DNA from: an uncultured Cryomorphaceae bacterium
GTDB lineage: Bacteria > Bacteroidota > Bacteroidia > Flavobacteriales > Schleiferiaceae
Assembly (NCBI GenBank): GCA_937900215.1
Contig: CALCFH010000084.1
Coordinates: forward strand, 1-12,108
Direction: 5' to 3'
DNA length: 12,108 nucleotides
Position numbers and translations under genes: made by a program
Shown here: piece by piece, positions 1-6,726 of the stretch
Position numbering within the stretch: the first letter of the stretch is position 1
Layout of the letters: every line of letters starts with the position of its first letter
The notes under the pieces: model-generated
Databases searched by the model: none
Seen by the model: the letters and a program-made list of their open reading frames with translations, nothing else
What the model was told of the DNA's origin: nothing

Positions 1-378
1 GCCTTTATGATTTGCGTGAATGAATTGCAAGAGCAGAAGTGCAATAAGAGAGAGATTTTAGAGCCACTGTTAATAATACTTTCTCCCTATGCTCCGCATA
101 TTGCAGAAGAATTGTGGCATAGATTGGGTAATTCTTTCTCCGTAAGCCTCCAAAAGTGGCCAGAATACAATCCAAAATTTCTTGAAGAATCAAACGTTTT
201 ATATCCGGTTTCATTTAATGGAAAGGTGCGTTATAAGCTGGAGGTAGCAGCGGATACGGATCCAAAAACGGTAGAAAAATTGGCTTTGGGTCACGAATTA
301 TTCGGGAAATATGCAGAAGGGAAGGCGGTAAAAAAGATTATCGTGGTTCCTAAGCGTATTGTAAATATTGTGCAATAG
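1..378 (+). CDS. leuS: Leucyl-tRNA synthetase, C-terminal fragment
   Basis: Leucyl-tRNA synthetase charges tRNA-Leu with leucine in the cytoplasm. Only the last 125 residues are present; the frame is open to the left edge, so the gene is cut by the window and is not a pseudogene. The fragment holds the end of the class Ia anticodon-binding helical domain, with the typical 'LSPYAPHIAEELW' segment. It is followed by the small C-terminal domain that contacts the tRNA elbow, seen as 'FNGKVRYKLEV' and the terminal 'KKIIVVPKRIVNIV' strand. These segments match bacterial LeuRS tails closely, and ValRS or IleRS do not end this way. It stops with TAG at 376-378. The next gene begins 80 bases downstream and appears to have its own promoter. 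I see no convincing terminator between them. Confidence 0.95.
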   Translation, partial: AFMICVNELQEQKCNKREILEPLLIILSPYAPHIAEELWHRLGNSFSVSLQKWPEYNPKFLEESNVLYPVSFNGKVRYKLEVAADTDPKTVEKLALGHELFGKYAEGKAVKKIIVVPKRIVNIVQ

Positions 379-421
379 ATACAGAATGAGTTCAGAGTTC
401 ACATCCAACTAAAGCATTGGC

Positions 422-454
422 ATTGACTTTGCCTATTGAGACGATATACTTTTG
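422..454 (+). promoter_or_regulatory. Candidate Bacteroidota promoter for the DUF3108 gene
   Basis: TACTTTTG at 447-454 is a perfect match to the Bacteroidota -7 element TANNTTTG. ATTG at 422-425, 21 bases upstream, matches three of four bases of the TTTG -33 element. Transcription would begin about four bases past 454, at or beside the ATG at 459, giving a leaderless or nearly leaderless mRNA. This rests on motif matching only. Confidence 0.4.
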
Positions 455-458
455 AATT

Positions 459-1265
459 ATGAAAAAGCTAGAACGCATTTTATTCCTAGTCTTGGTATTG
501 TTGAGCGCAGAATTGAGTTCGCACGATACATACGAACCGAAACCGGCTTTGAGAAACCTAAATCAGAATGCTTTTAAAGTTGGAGAGTTTTTAAAATACC
601 GAATTCACTACGGTCTTATTAACGCCGGTGAGGCCGAACTGAGAGTAAAATCCATCACTAATCGTCAAGATCGACCCGTTTTTCACATAGAAGGAATAGG
701 AAGAAGTATAGGCATGGCGGAGGTCTTTTTCAAGACAAGAGATACCTACACCACTTTTGTAGACACGGAGTCTATAGTGCCTCATGAGTTTATACGGGAC
801 GTAAATGAAGGGGGATTTATTATAAAACGCCATCTTTTTTTCGATCAAGTCAATCGAACAGCAATAGATAAAGAGGTGCCCAAGAAAGTATTTGAAATTC
901 CTGCCTTTGCACAAGATATGCTCTCTGCTTTTTATTATGCTCGCAGCAATGATGCGTCTAAGTTGAAAAAGGGAAGTTCCATTCCGATCAGTATTTTTTT
1001 AGATCATGAGACTTTTGATTTTAAATTGAAGTATTTGGGAGTGGAAACGCTGAAAACCAAGTGGGGAAAGATTGAATGTTTAAAATTTCAACCTGTAGTT
1101 CAGTCGGGAAGAGTTTTTAAGGAAAAAGAAGGAATAACCCTTTGGGTAAGCAATGATCAAAATAAGATTCCTGTGCGCATGCAAGCTGAATTGGCAGTGG
1201 GTTCAATAAAGATGGATTTATCTGATTTCAAGAACACCATGGTGCCTATTGTTTTTAAGAAATAA
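459..1265 (+). CDS. Exported DUF3108 domain protein
   Basis: A 268-residue protein with an N-terminal signal peptide: basic MKKLER, then a hydrophobic core through about residue 18, with probable cleavage near residues 20-24. The rest resembles the DUF3108 family, starting with the characteristic 'FKVGEFLKYRIHYGLINAGEAE' type segment at about residues 39-62, split here by ordinary variation. The body is predicted to be mostly beta strand and periplasmic. The family has no firmly assigned biochemical role, and I do not propose one. The ATG at 459 is the first in frame and places the signal peptide correctly. The gene stands between leuS and the tryptophan dioxygenase gene, with a candidate promoter directly in front and a strong terminator 24 bases after the TAA. 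It may therefore be monocistronic. Nothing in it looks truncated. Confidence 0.8.
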   Translation: MKKLERILFLVLVLLSAELSSHDTYEPKPALRNLNQNAFKVGEFLKYRIHYGLINAGEAELRVKSITNRQDRPVFHIEGIGRSIGMAEVFFKTRDTYTTFVDTESIVPHEFIRDVNEGGFIIKRHLFFDQVNRTAIDKEVPKKVFEIPAFAQDMLSAFYYARSNDASKLKKGSSIPISIFLDHETFDFKLKYLGVETLKTKWGKIECLKFQPVVQSGRVFKEKEGITLWVSNDQNKIPVRMQAELAVGSIKMDLSDFKNTMVPIVFKK

Positions 1266-1282
1266 TTACAATGAACTAGTTG

Positions 1283-1290
1283 TAGATTTG
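1283..1290 (+). promoter_or_regulatory. Candidate -7 promoter element for tryptophan dioxygenase
   Basis: TAGATTTG matches TANNTTTG at every fixed position. I see no TTTG at the right distance upstream, so only half of a promoter is supported. Its last base is also the first base of the terminator stem at 1290-1306. Initiation near 1294 would drop most of the 5' arm of that hairpin from the new transcript and leave a leader of about 19 bases. Confidence 0.3.
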
Positions 1291-1310
1291 GGGGCTTAAC
1301 GCCCCCTTTT
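1290..1310 (+). terminator. Intrinsic terminator after the DUF3108 gene
   Basis: A six-pair all-GC stem, GGGGGC (1290-1295) with GCCCCC (1301-1306), closes a five-base loop TTAAC. TTTT follows at 1307-1310. It stands 24 bases after the DUF3108 stop and ends only two bases before the dioxygenase ATG at 1313. In a read-through transcript the hairpin would cover the ribosome-binding region of the next gene, so it could also limit its translation. The T-run is short. Confidence 0.7.
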
Positions 1311-1312
1311 GT

Positions 1313-2281
1313 ATGGATTTTAATAAAGATGTAAATGATAGGCTAGAAAAACTAGCCATAAAGTATAAGGCTTCCGGTCAGGAATTGATAGATTTTTTAG
1401 ACGGTTTGTTGCATGCAGATTATCTAACCTATTGGGATTATACTCATCTAGACACTTTATTAAGTCTCCAGACTCCGCGTACATCTATTAAGGATGAGTC
1501 TATCTTTATTATGTATCATCAGATTACCGAACTCTATTTTAAGTTGGCACTCCATGAGCTGGAGCAAATAGCTGATGAAAAAAAGTTCACTACTCAATGG
1601 TTGTTAACCAAAATAGAGAGGATTAATCGCTATTTCGATGCCCTTACCCATTCTTTTGGAGTAATGGAGAAAGGAATGGATAGAGATCAGTTTTTGCAAT
1701 TCAGAATGGCTTTGATTCCTGCAAGTGGATTTCAATCCGCTCAGTACAGGAGAATAGAAATGGCTGCCACCAATTTTATTGAATTGGTTGATAAGGACTT
1801 CAAAGAGGAATTTAGAACACGTGAGACCTCATTAGAGGAAATGTTTGATAACATCTATTGGAAAAAAGGAGCGATTGTAGAAAAAACCCAAGAGAAAACC
1901 TTAACGCTACGGCAGTTTGAACTAAAATACAAAGATGAGCTTCTGCGATGGGCGTCTAGGATGTCTGAGGCGAACCTATGGAATAAGTATTTGCAAATTT
2001 CAGAAGGCGAAAGAGTTGAGTCAGGTTTAAAAAATGCAATGCGCAATTTAGATTTGAATGTAAACGTTAATTGGCCGTTGCAGCATTATAGAACGGCAGT
2101 AGCTTATTTGGCAATGCGCCCTTCTGATAAGGCGGCAACGGGGGGAACCAATTGGCAGAAATACCTTCCTCCTAGATTCCAAAAGCGGATTTTTTATCCT
2201 AGTCTTTGGTCTGAATTGGAACGAGAAGAATGGGGAAAAGCTTGGGTTGAAAGTGTATTGAATGAGTTGAAAAAAAAATGA
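1313..2281 (+). CDS. kynA: Tryptophan 2,3-dioxygenase
   Basis: This heme enzyme opens the indole ring of L-tryptophan with O2 to give N-formylkynurenine, the first step of the kynurenine pathway, in the cytoplasm. At 322 residues it has normal length. Family landmarks are present in order: 'YLTYWDYTHLDTLLSLQ' (about 37-53); 'FIMYHQITELYFKL' with His69, the equivalent of the active-site distal His; 'GFQSAQYRRIE' (139-149) with the Arg that binds the substrate carboxylate; 'WPLQHYR' with His258 as the probable proximal heme ligand; and 'ATGGTNW' (275-281), the substrate-ammonium Thr loop. It begins at the first in-frame ATG, which matches family N-termini. Its TGA overlaps the start of the M23 peptidase gene. 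No kynureninase, formamidase or 3-hydroxyanthranilate gene is in the window, so the rest of the pathway lies elsewhere or is absent. Confidence 0.95.
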   Translation: MDFNKDVNDRLEKLAIKYKASGQELIDFLDGLLHADYLTYWDYTHLDTLLSLQTPRTSIKDESIFIMYHQITELYFKLALHELEQIADEKKFTTQWLLTKIERINRYFDALTHSFGVMEKGMDRDQFLQFRMALIPASGFQSAQYRRIEMAATNFIELVDKDFKEEFRTRETSLEEMFDNIYWKKGAIVEKTQEKTLTLRQFELKYKDELLRWASRMSEANLWNKYLQISEGERVESGLKNAMRNLDLNVNVNWPLQHYRTAVAYLAMRPSDKAATGGTNWQKYLPPRFQKRIFYPSLWSELEREEWGKAWVESVLNELKKK

Positions 2282-3588
2282 AGAAATTACTTTCGAATAA
2301 GCAATGGAGACTCGGACTCATTGTTTCAAGTTCGGTGATATTGGTGCTGGCTATGTTCTATTTTTTTGGGCAGGATTCGTATTCTGATAACGAAAGAGAA
2401 TATTCGAATGAGGAAGTGCCATTTATTCCCAGAGAAGAGTTTGGGTTTTCTATAGACTCCTTCGCCGTAGATCGTCATGAGGTTCGCAATGGAGAAACCT
2501 TTTCTAATATACTAACTGACAAGGGGGTCCCTGCTTCTCAATTGTTTGCCATAGCAGACAAGGCTCAAGGAGTATTGGACCTGAGAAAGATTCGTCCTGG
2601 CAGAGTGTTTCATTTTTATACATCTCAAAAAGATTCCACCAAGGTTCTTCGGAAGATGGTGTATCAAGAAGACGCATTGAATTATGTGCTCATTCATCTC
2701 GGAGATAGCATTGTCGTTGAAAGAAAAGAAAAGGAAGTACAGGTGCGAAATAGGCGTATTTCTGCAACCATACATTCTTCTTTATATACTGCCTTGCAGG
2801 AGCAGAATGTTTCCCTAGATCTTGTTATGACAATTGCCGATCTCTATGCATGGAGCATCGACTTCTTTCGCATTCAACCGGGAGATAAATTCGCTGTAGA
2901 GTACGAAGAAATATGGGTAGATGATACCGTTTTCGTTGGCGCCGGTAAAATACTGGCGGCACGTTTTCACCATGCTGGTAAGGATTATGATGCCTATCGT
3001 TTTGAAAAGGAAGATTTCATGGAATATTATGATCTTCAGGGAAGAAGCCTAAAAAAGGCATTCTTGAAAGCTCCTTTGAATTTTTTCCGGATTTCATCCA
3101 AATACAATAGAACGCGTTTTCACCCAGTTTTGAAAAGGGTTAAACCGCATTTGGGAACAGACTATGCCGCGCCATCTGGCACTCCAATTATGACCACTGC
3201 TGATGGAGTAGTGGAAAAGTCGGGCTACACCAGTGGAAACGGTAATTATGTAAAGGTGCGCCATAATTCTACCTATAGTACTCAATATCTTCATATGAGC
3301 AAGATTGCAAGAGGAATGAGCCAAGGAGTTCGCGTTCGCCAAGGAGATATTATCGGTTATGTTGGGAGCACCGGTTTAGCTACTGGGCCACATGTTTGCT
3401 ATCGCTTTTGGAAAAATGGCAAGCAGGTAGATCCTTTGAAAGAAGATTTGCCAGAAGCTAAAACAATTGACGAAAGCAATCTTCCATCCTTCAAAGCCCT
3501 TACCGATAAATACAGTATTCGCTTAGAAGAGCTAATGAAACGAGAATTCATGAAAGAGATGGACTTGGCTGGAATGGGAACGCCATAA
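2278..3588 (+). CDS. Membrane-anchored MepM-like M23 metallopeptidase
   Basis: A 436-residue probable peptidoglycan endopeptidase or endopeptidase-like protein. Residues 12-30 form a single N-terminal membrane anchor or uncleaved signal, placing the rest in the periplasm. Residues about 65-140 ('VRNGETFSNILTDKGV') resemble the OapA/LysM-like wall-binding domain of MepM, and 160-260 the second Csd3/MepM beta domain. The C-terminal M23 (LytM) domain spans about 280-390. It aligns well with E. coli MepM: 'FHPVLKRVKPHLGTDYA' (zinc ligands His291 and Asp295), 'YLHMS' (His339) and 'TGPHVCYRF'. In the last motif the usual HxH is His372-Val-Cys374, so the final zinc ligand is Cys rather than His. I believe this variant recurs in Bacteroidota, but did not check it. 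The ATG overlaps the dioxygenase stop (ATGA), suggesting translational coupling. The gene ends 26 bases before recJ, which runs the other way. Confidence 0.9.
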   Translation: MKKLLSNKQWRLGLIVSSSVILVLAMFYFFGQDSYSDNEREYSNEEVPFIPREEFGFSIDSFAVDRHEVRNGETFSNILTDKGVPASQLFAIADKAQGVLDLRKIRPGRVFHFYTSQKDSTKVLRKMVYQEDALNYVLIHLGDSIVVERKEKEVQVRNRRISATIHSSLYTALQEQNVSLDLVMTIADLYAWSIDFFRIQPGDKFAVEYEEIWVDDTVFVGAGKILAARFHHAGKDYDAYRFEKEDFMEYYDLQGRSLKKAFLKAPLNFFRISSKYNRTRFHPVLKRVKPHLGTDYAAPSGTPIMTTADGVVEKSGYTSGNGNYVKVRHNSTYSTQYLHMSKIARGMSQGVRVRQGDIIGYVGSTGLATGPHVCYRFWKNGKQVDPLKEDLPEAKTIDESNLPSFKALTDKYSIRLEELMKREFMKEMDLAGMGTP

Positions 3589-3614
3589 GGCAAGGGATAA
3601 TTCCTTCTAAGATT

Positions 3615-5315
3615 TTAGTTTACATCACTTTCGCGCAGGTCTTTAATCATTAGTTGAAGGCTCGACTTTTCCCTGTAGGTGTTCAGATTCAAATTGTATA
3701 AAATGTCAATGGGATTGTTCTGTACCATTTCGAGTAGGTGCCCCTTACCAAATGCAATTCCGGAATAAATAATTCCATCGTTGCATACTAGTTCAAGCTT
3801 TAAGTGCTTATTGTCGGCGCCAACATGCTTGCTGCCACAATCTTTAAGATTAAAACTGATAAAGATTGGATTCATATTCAATGGTCCGAAGGGGCCAAAG
3901 CGTTGAATAGTATTGTAAAAAGACAGATTGATATCTGAAAATTTCAAGGGAATATCTACTTCAATTTTAGGCGTCTTTTGTTCTTCGCGCAGGCTGGATT
4001 TCACTACTGCTTCAAATTTTTCTTTGAAGTCATTGAGTTTTTCGGGTTTCAAGGTCATTCCGGCTGCAAAAGCATGGCCGCCAAACTGAATAAGTTCATC
4101 ACTGCATTTTTCTAGCGCATCGTATAGATTAAAACCATGAACAGATCGGGCAGATCCGGCTAAAACCTCTCCACTTTTGGTTAGTACTATGGTGGGTTTA
4201 TAGTAGTGTTCGATCAGCCTAGACGCAGCAATACCAATGACACCCTTGTGCCAATCTGCATTGTAAACTACTGTACTGGCTTTGGTTTCACTTCCCTCTA
4301 ATTCTTTGAGTGCTTGAGAAGTAATATTTTCGTCGTAGGTTCTTCTATCGGCATTTAGTTTATTTACCTTTTCCGCCAACTCTTTCGCTAAAAGCACATT
4401 GCGGGTAGTTAAAAGCTCAACAGCAATATGACCGTGATCTATTCTGCCAGCAGCGTTTATTCGCGGGGCAATTTGAAAAACAACGGATTCTATGTCGAAG
4501 TAACCTTGCTTCTTTGAAACCTCCATTAAGGCAGCCAGTCCGTGCCGGGGTTTAGTATTTAGAACTTCAATTCCTTGTGCTGCAAAAATTCTATTCTCAC
4601 CCGTAAGCGGAACAATGTCGGCGCCAATACTTACGGCTAGAAGGTCGGTATAGGCCATGAGTTCGGAAATGCGCAGACCCAAACGTTGCTGTAGACCTTG
4701 GATCAATTTAAACCCTACTCCACATCCGCTTAACTCTTTATATGGATAATGGCAATCGGTTCTTTTAGGATCGAGAACGGCTATGGCAGCCGGCAGAATT
4801 TCACCCGGATTGTGGTGATCACAAATAATAAAATCAAGTCCTAATGCATTGCCATATTCAACCTTGTCAACTGATTTTATTCCACAATCTAGGGCAATTA
4901 AAACAGAACATCCTTTGTTCACTGCTTCCTCAATTCCTGCAATAGAAAGTCCATATCCTTCTTTGTAACGGTCTGGAATATAGGTGTGAATATTCATCCC
5001 AAGCCCTTTTAGATACTCAGACATAAGGGCTACAGAAGTGGTACCGTCTACGTCGTAATCACCAAATACAAAAATTGATTCACCTGCTTTTTTAGCACTT
5101 AAAATGCGCTCAACCGCTTTGTCCAAATCCTTCATGAGAAAAGGATCATGCCATTGACCCTTGAGTGGATTGGTAAAAAGGGATGCTTCTTCGTAAGAAG
5201 TAGATCCTCTTTGCAATAAGAGTTGACTAATTATTGGGCTGCAGCCGATGGAAGCAGATAAGCGTTCTATCGATTCTTTATCTGGGGTTGGGAGTAAAAT
5301 CCATCTGTAATTCAT
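3615..5315 (-). CDS. recJ: Single-stranded-DNA-specific exonuclease RecJ
   Basis: RecJ degrades single-stranded DNA 5' to 3' in the RecF recombination pathway, base excision repair and mismatch repair. The 566-residue length fits. DHH-family motifs appear in order: 'FGDYDVDGTTS' (Asp86, Asp88 and Asp90, metal binding), 'ALDCGIKS' (Asp143), 'ICDHHNPGE' (Asp166-His167-His168), and 'SIGADIVPL' (Asp233). 'PRINAAGRID' follows at 284-293. The DHHA1 domain shows 'LAGSARSVHGFNL' and the signature GGH at 412-414. Residues about 455-566, with 'RFGPFGPLNMNPIF', form the OB-like domain that contacts DNA. All catalytic positions look intact. The ATG at 5315 is favoured because the motif spacing matches RecJ. 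It lies 12 bases after the HAD phosphatase gene, so both are probably co-transcribed. The convergent M23 gene ends 26 bases away, with no clear terminator between them. Confidence 0.95.
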   Translation of the reverse strand: MNYRWILLPTPDKESIERLSASIGCSPIISQLLLQRGSTSYEEASLFTNPLKGQWHDPFLMKDLDKAVERILSAKKAGESIFVFGDYDVDGTTSVALMSEYLKGLGMNIHTYIPDRYKEGYGLSIAGIEEAVNKGCSVLIALDCGIKSVDKVEYGNALGLDFIICDHHNPGEILPAAIAVLDPKRTDCHYPYKELSGCGVGFKLIQGLQQRLGLRISELMAYTDLLAVSIGADIVPLTGENRIFAAQGIEVLNTKPRHGLAALMEVSKKQGYFDIESVVFQIAPRINAAGRIDHGHIAVELLTTRNVLLAKELAEKVNKLNADRRTYDENITSQALKELEGSETKASTVVYNADWHKGVIGIAASRLIEHYYKPTIVLTKSGEVLAGSARSVHGFNLYDALEKCSDELIQFGGHAFAAGMTLKPEKLNDFKEKFEAVVKSSLREEQKTPKIEVDIPLKFSDINLSFYNTIQRFGPFGPLNMNPIFISFNLKDCGSKHVGADNKHLKLELVCNDGIIYSGIAFGKGHLLEMVQNNPIDILYNLNLNTYREKSSLQLMIKDLRESDVN

Positions 5316-5327
5316 GTAGGCACAATA

Positions 5328-5948
5328 TTACGATAAATCTACAATCTTCTTGTATAAATTTTTGTGGTCTCCCCCTTCGTCTAATGCAAAGCGCAAGGTT
5401 TTCATTCCCATGGACGCGGCTGTTGCCAAATTTTCTTTTAAGTCGTCTATCAAAAGGCAGTTCTCAACTTTAAAAGGAGATTCATGTACTACTCTTTTAA
5501 ATATATCGGAGTCGGGTTTGCGCATACCCAATTCGTACGAGTAGTACACCTTCTCAAATGCTTTGTTGAATTTTTTAAAATGATGCAAGCCGGTTTTCCT
5601 TCTAATCTCATTAATATGTGTGGGGGTTGTATTACTCAACATATAGAGTGCGTACTTTTCAGTTAAAGTCCTTAAAAGCGGATAGGAAGAGTTAGGAATG
5701 GTGAGAAGCAGCGCATTCCAGGCCTCTTTGAGTTGTCGGCTGTTTACATACTTTGGGAAGTAGCATTTTAATTCAGATAGAAATTCAGCTTCTGTTATGA
5801 AGCCTTGATCGAATGAATGAAAAAGCGGATGAGCCTCCTCTAGACTTTCATTTGCGCCTAATTCTTTAAACGCCTTTCGCGTTCTTTCTAGGTCGATATC
5901 GATCAGAACATTGCCAAAATCGAAAAATATACATTGAATGGATTCCAT
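5328..5948 (-). CDS. HAD-family phosphatase, YihX-like
   Basis: A soluble haloacid-dehalogenase-superfamily hydrolase that probably dephosphorylates a small phosphorylated metabolite. Residue numbers here count from the ATG at 5948 (206 residues). Motif I is 'FFDFGNVLIDID' with nucleophile Asp10. The second Asp of the common DxD is Gly, as in E. coli YihX, a glucose-1-phosphate phosphatase. Motif II is 'MLSNTT' (Ser105), motif III 'ELGMRKP' (Lys144) and motif IV 'LLIDDLKENL' (Asp168-Asp169). The cap between motifs I and II is helical, as in subfamily IA. The reading frame can be extended four codons to a TTG at 5960, but the ATG gives the usual short lead into motif I, so I prefer it. The gene probably heads an operon with recJ. 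The substrate cannot be assigned from sequence alone. Confidence 0.88.
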   Translation of the reverse strand: MESIQCIFFDFGNVLIDIDLERTRKAFKELGANESLEEAHPLFHSFDQGFITEAEFLSELKCYFPKYVNSRQLKEAWNALLLTIPNSSYPLLRTLTEKYALYMLSNTTPTHINEIRRKTGLHHFKKFNKAFEKVYYSYELGMRKPDSDIFKRVVHESPFKVENCLLIDDLKENLATAASMGMKTLRFALDEGGDHKNLYKKIVDLS

Positions 5949-5993
5949 TTTGCAAAGCAAACCATTCAGCTTGAAAAACGACTTATTTTTTAA

Positions 5994-6026
5994 TTTGAAC
6001 TCTCTGCTTTTCTAACTGTATCTTCA
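5994..6026 (+). promoter_or_regulatory. Candidate promoter for the collagen-like lipoprotein gene
   Basis: TTTG at 5994-5997 is followed after 21 bases by TATCTTCA at 6019-6026, which fits TANNTTTG at four of six fixed positions. Initiation near 6030 would leave a leader of about 13 bases before the ATG at 6043. This is a motif match in the divergent gap between the phosphatase and lipoprotein genes. Confidence 0.35.
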
Positions 6027-6042
6027 CCTTAAAGAAAAATAT

Positions 6043-6567
6043 ATGAAATCAATTATTTTTTCAATCGGCTTAGTTGGACTCATCTCCTTTGGTTGCGAGG
6101 TTGAACAAGGTCCAGAAGGTCCAGAAGGTCCAGAGGGAAATGCAAATGTAATTTCCTATCAATTTGATGTAAGTCCGACGGATTGGGTTGAACAAGGAAC
6201 AGTGGGAACTGCCAATCATTCGTATACCTATCTAGTAGATGATTTTGTAGAATTAACTCAAAGCATCACAGATGAAGGTCTCATTATGGCTTATCTCATT
6301 CGAGCTGATTTATTCAATACAACCTATCAAGCTTTGCCATTACAAGAACCTGAGCAATCATTCAACCGTCGGTGGGAGTATCTGTTTGCTCCAGGAAGCA
6401 TAGGCTTTGTAGTGAGACATTCTGATTTTAACACTTTGAGACCTTCGAATACCGTGCGATTTAAAGTGGTTTTGGCCAATGGAATTACGGGCAAACATAG
6501 AAAAGAGTTGGAAGAAATGGAGTGGGAAGAGAAATTGGATTTTTTGATGGATTTGGAAAGCAAATAA
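6043..6567 (+). CDS. Small lipoprotein with collagen-like GPE triplets
   Basis: A 174-residue predicted lipoprotein. The N-terminus has a short hydrophobic signal ending in the lipobox 'ISFGC', with Cys18 as the likely lipidated residue, so the protein should be anchored in the inner or outer membrane. Directly after it comes a miniature Gly-X-Y collagen-like stretch, 'GPEGPEGPEG', at residues 23-32. The remaining 140 residues look like a beta-rich globular domain with a very acidic and basic mixed tail ('RKELEEMEWEEKLDFLMDLE'). I do not recognise this domain. Short collagen-like linkers after a lipobox are frequent in Bacteroidota lipoproteins, where they probably act as spacers. Three GPE triplets are too few for a stable triple helix. 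It is probably transcribed alone; a CAT-anticodon tRNA follows 38 bases after the stop. The ATG is chosen because it gives a proper signal peptide. Confidence 0.8.
   Translation: MKSIIFSIGLVGLISFGCEVEQGPEGPEGPEGNANVISYQFDVSPTDWVEQGTVGTANHSYTYLVDDFVELTQSITDEGLIMAYLIRADLFNTTYQALPLQEPEQSFNRRWEYLFAPGSIGFVVRHSDFNTLRPSNTVRFKVVLANGITGKHRKELEEMEWEEKLDFLMDLESK
6109..6135 (+). repeat. Three tandem 9-bp units encoding GPE
   Basis: GGTCCAGAA occurs at 6109-6117 and 6118-6126, and the third copy at 6127-6135 ends in G instead of A. Each unit encodes Gly-Pro-Glu, so a change in copy number stays in frame and alters only the length of the spacer behind the lipidated Cys. Confidence 0.9.
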
Positions 6568-6581
6568 GAGGGGTATTTTAG
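6552..6581 (+). promoter_or_regulatory. Candidate promoter for the tRNA gene
   Basis: TTTG at 6552-6555, inside the last codons of the lipoprotein gene, is followed after 18 bases by TATTTTAG at 6574-6581, one mismatch from TANNTTTG. A second -7-like site, TATATTCG, lies at 6582-6589 but has no matching upstream element. Read-through from the lipoprotein gene is an alternative source of the tRNA. Confidence 0.3.
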
Positions 6582-6605
6582 TATATTCGCAGCCCGAAAG
6601 TATTC

Positions 6606-6679
6606 GGGCCTATAGCTCAGTTGGTTAGAGCACCTGACTCATAATCAGGTGGTCCTTGGTTCGAGCCCAAGTGGGCCCA
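6606..6679 (+). tRNA. tRNA with CAT anticodon, probably Ile2 (lysidine type) or elongator Met
   Basis: A full cloverleaf can be drawn. The acceptor stem is GGGCCTA with TGGGCCC (one G-T pair) and A73 as discriminator. The D-arm is GCTC/GAGC. The anticodon stem CCTGA/TCAGG closes the loop CTCATAA, with CAT at 6640-6642. The T-arm is CTTGG/CCAAG with loop TTCGAGC. CCA is not encoded; the next bases are CAA. It is not the initiator, because pair 1-72 is G-C and the anticodon stem lacks the three G-C pairs. C4-G69 and C5-G68 match features reported to help TilS choose tRNA-Ile2 over tRNA-Met in E. coli, so I lean towards Ile2. Sequence alone cannot settle it. Confidence 0.95.
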
Positions 6680-6680
6680 C

Positions 6681-6707
6681 AAAAACCCTGCAATTGCAGG
6701 GTTTTTT
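6681..6707. terminator. Bidirectional intrinsic terminator between tRNA and DUF1801/CDGSH gene
   Basis: The palindrome CCCTGC-AATT-GCAGGG (6686-6701) is flanked by AAAAA on the left and TTTTTT on the right. It thus forms a GC hairpin followed by a U-run on both strands. It lies directly after the tRNA on the + strand and 19 bases after the stop of the convergent gene at 6727 on the - strand, so it probably serves both. Confidence 0.92.
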
Positions 6708-6726
6708 GTTTTTGAAAATCAAGGCT

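Noticed and set aside
591..914. 107-codon open frame antisense to the DUF3108 gene.
   Set aside because: The + strand gene has clear family similarity and a signal peptide. The antisense frame has no recognisable domain and a composition typical of a shadow.
3592..3606. Small hairpin AAGGGA-TAA-TTCCTT between the convergent M23 and recJ genes.
   Set aside because: It has only six pairs, one of them a wobble, a three-base loop, and no T-run directly after it on either strand. It is too weak to call a terminator.
5949..5960. Four-codon extension of the HAD phosphatase to a TTG start.
   Set aside because: The downstream ATG at 5948 gives the expected short lead before motif I, and TTG starts are uncommon. 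Nothing in the extra residues is characteristic.
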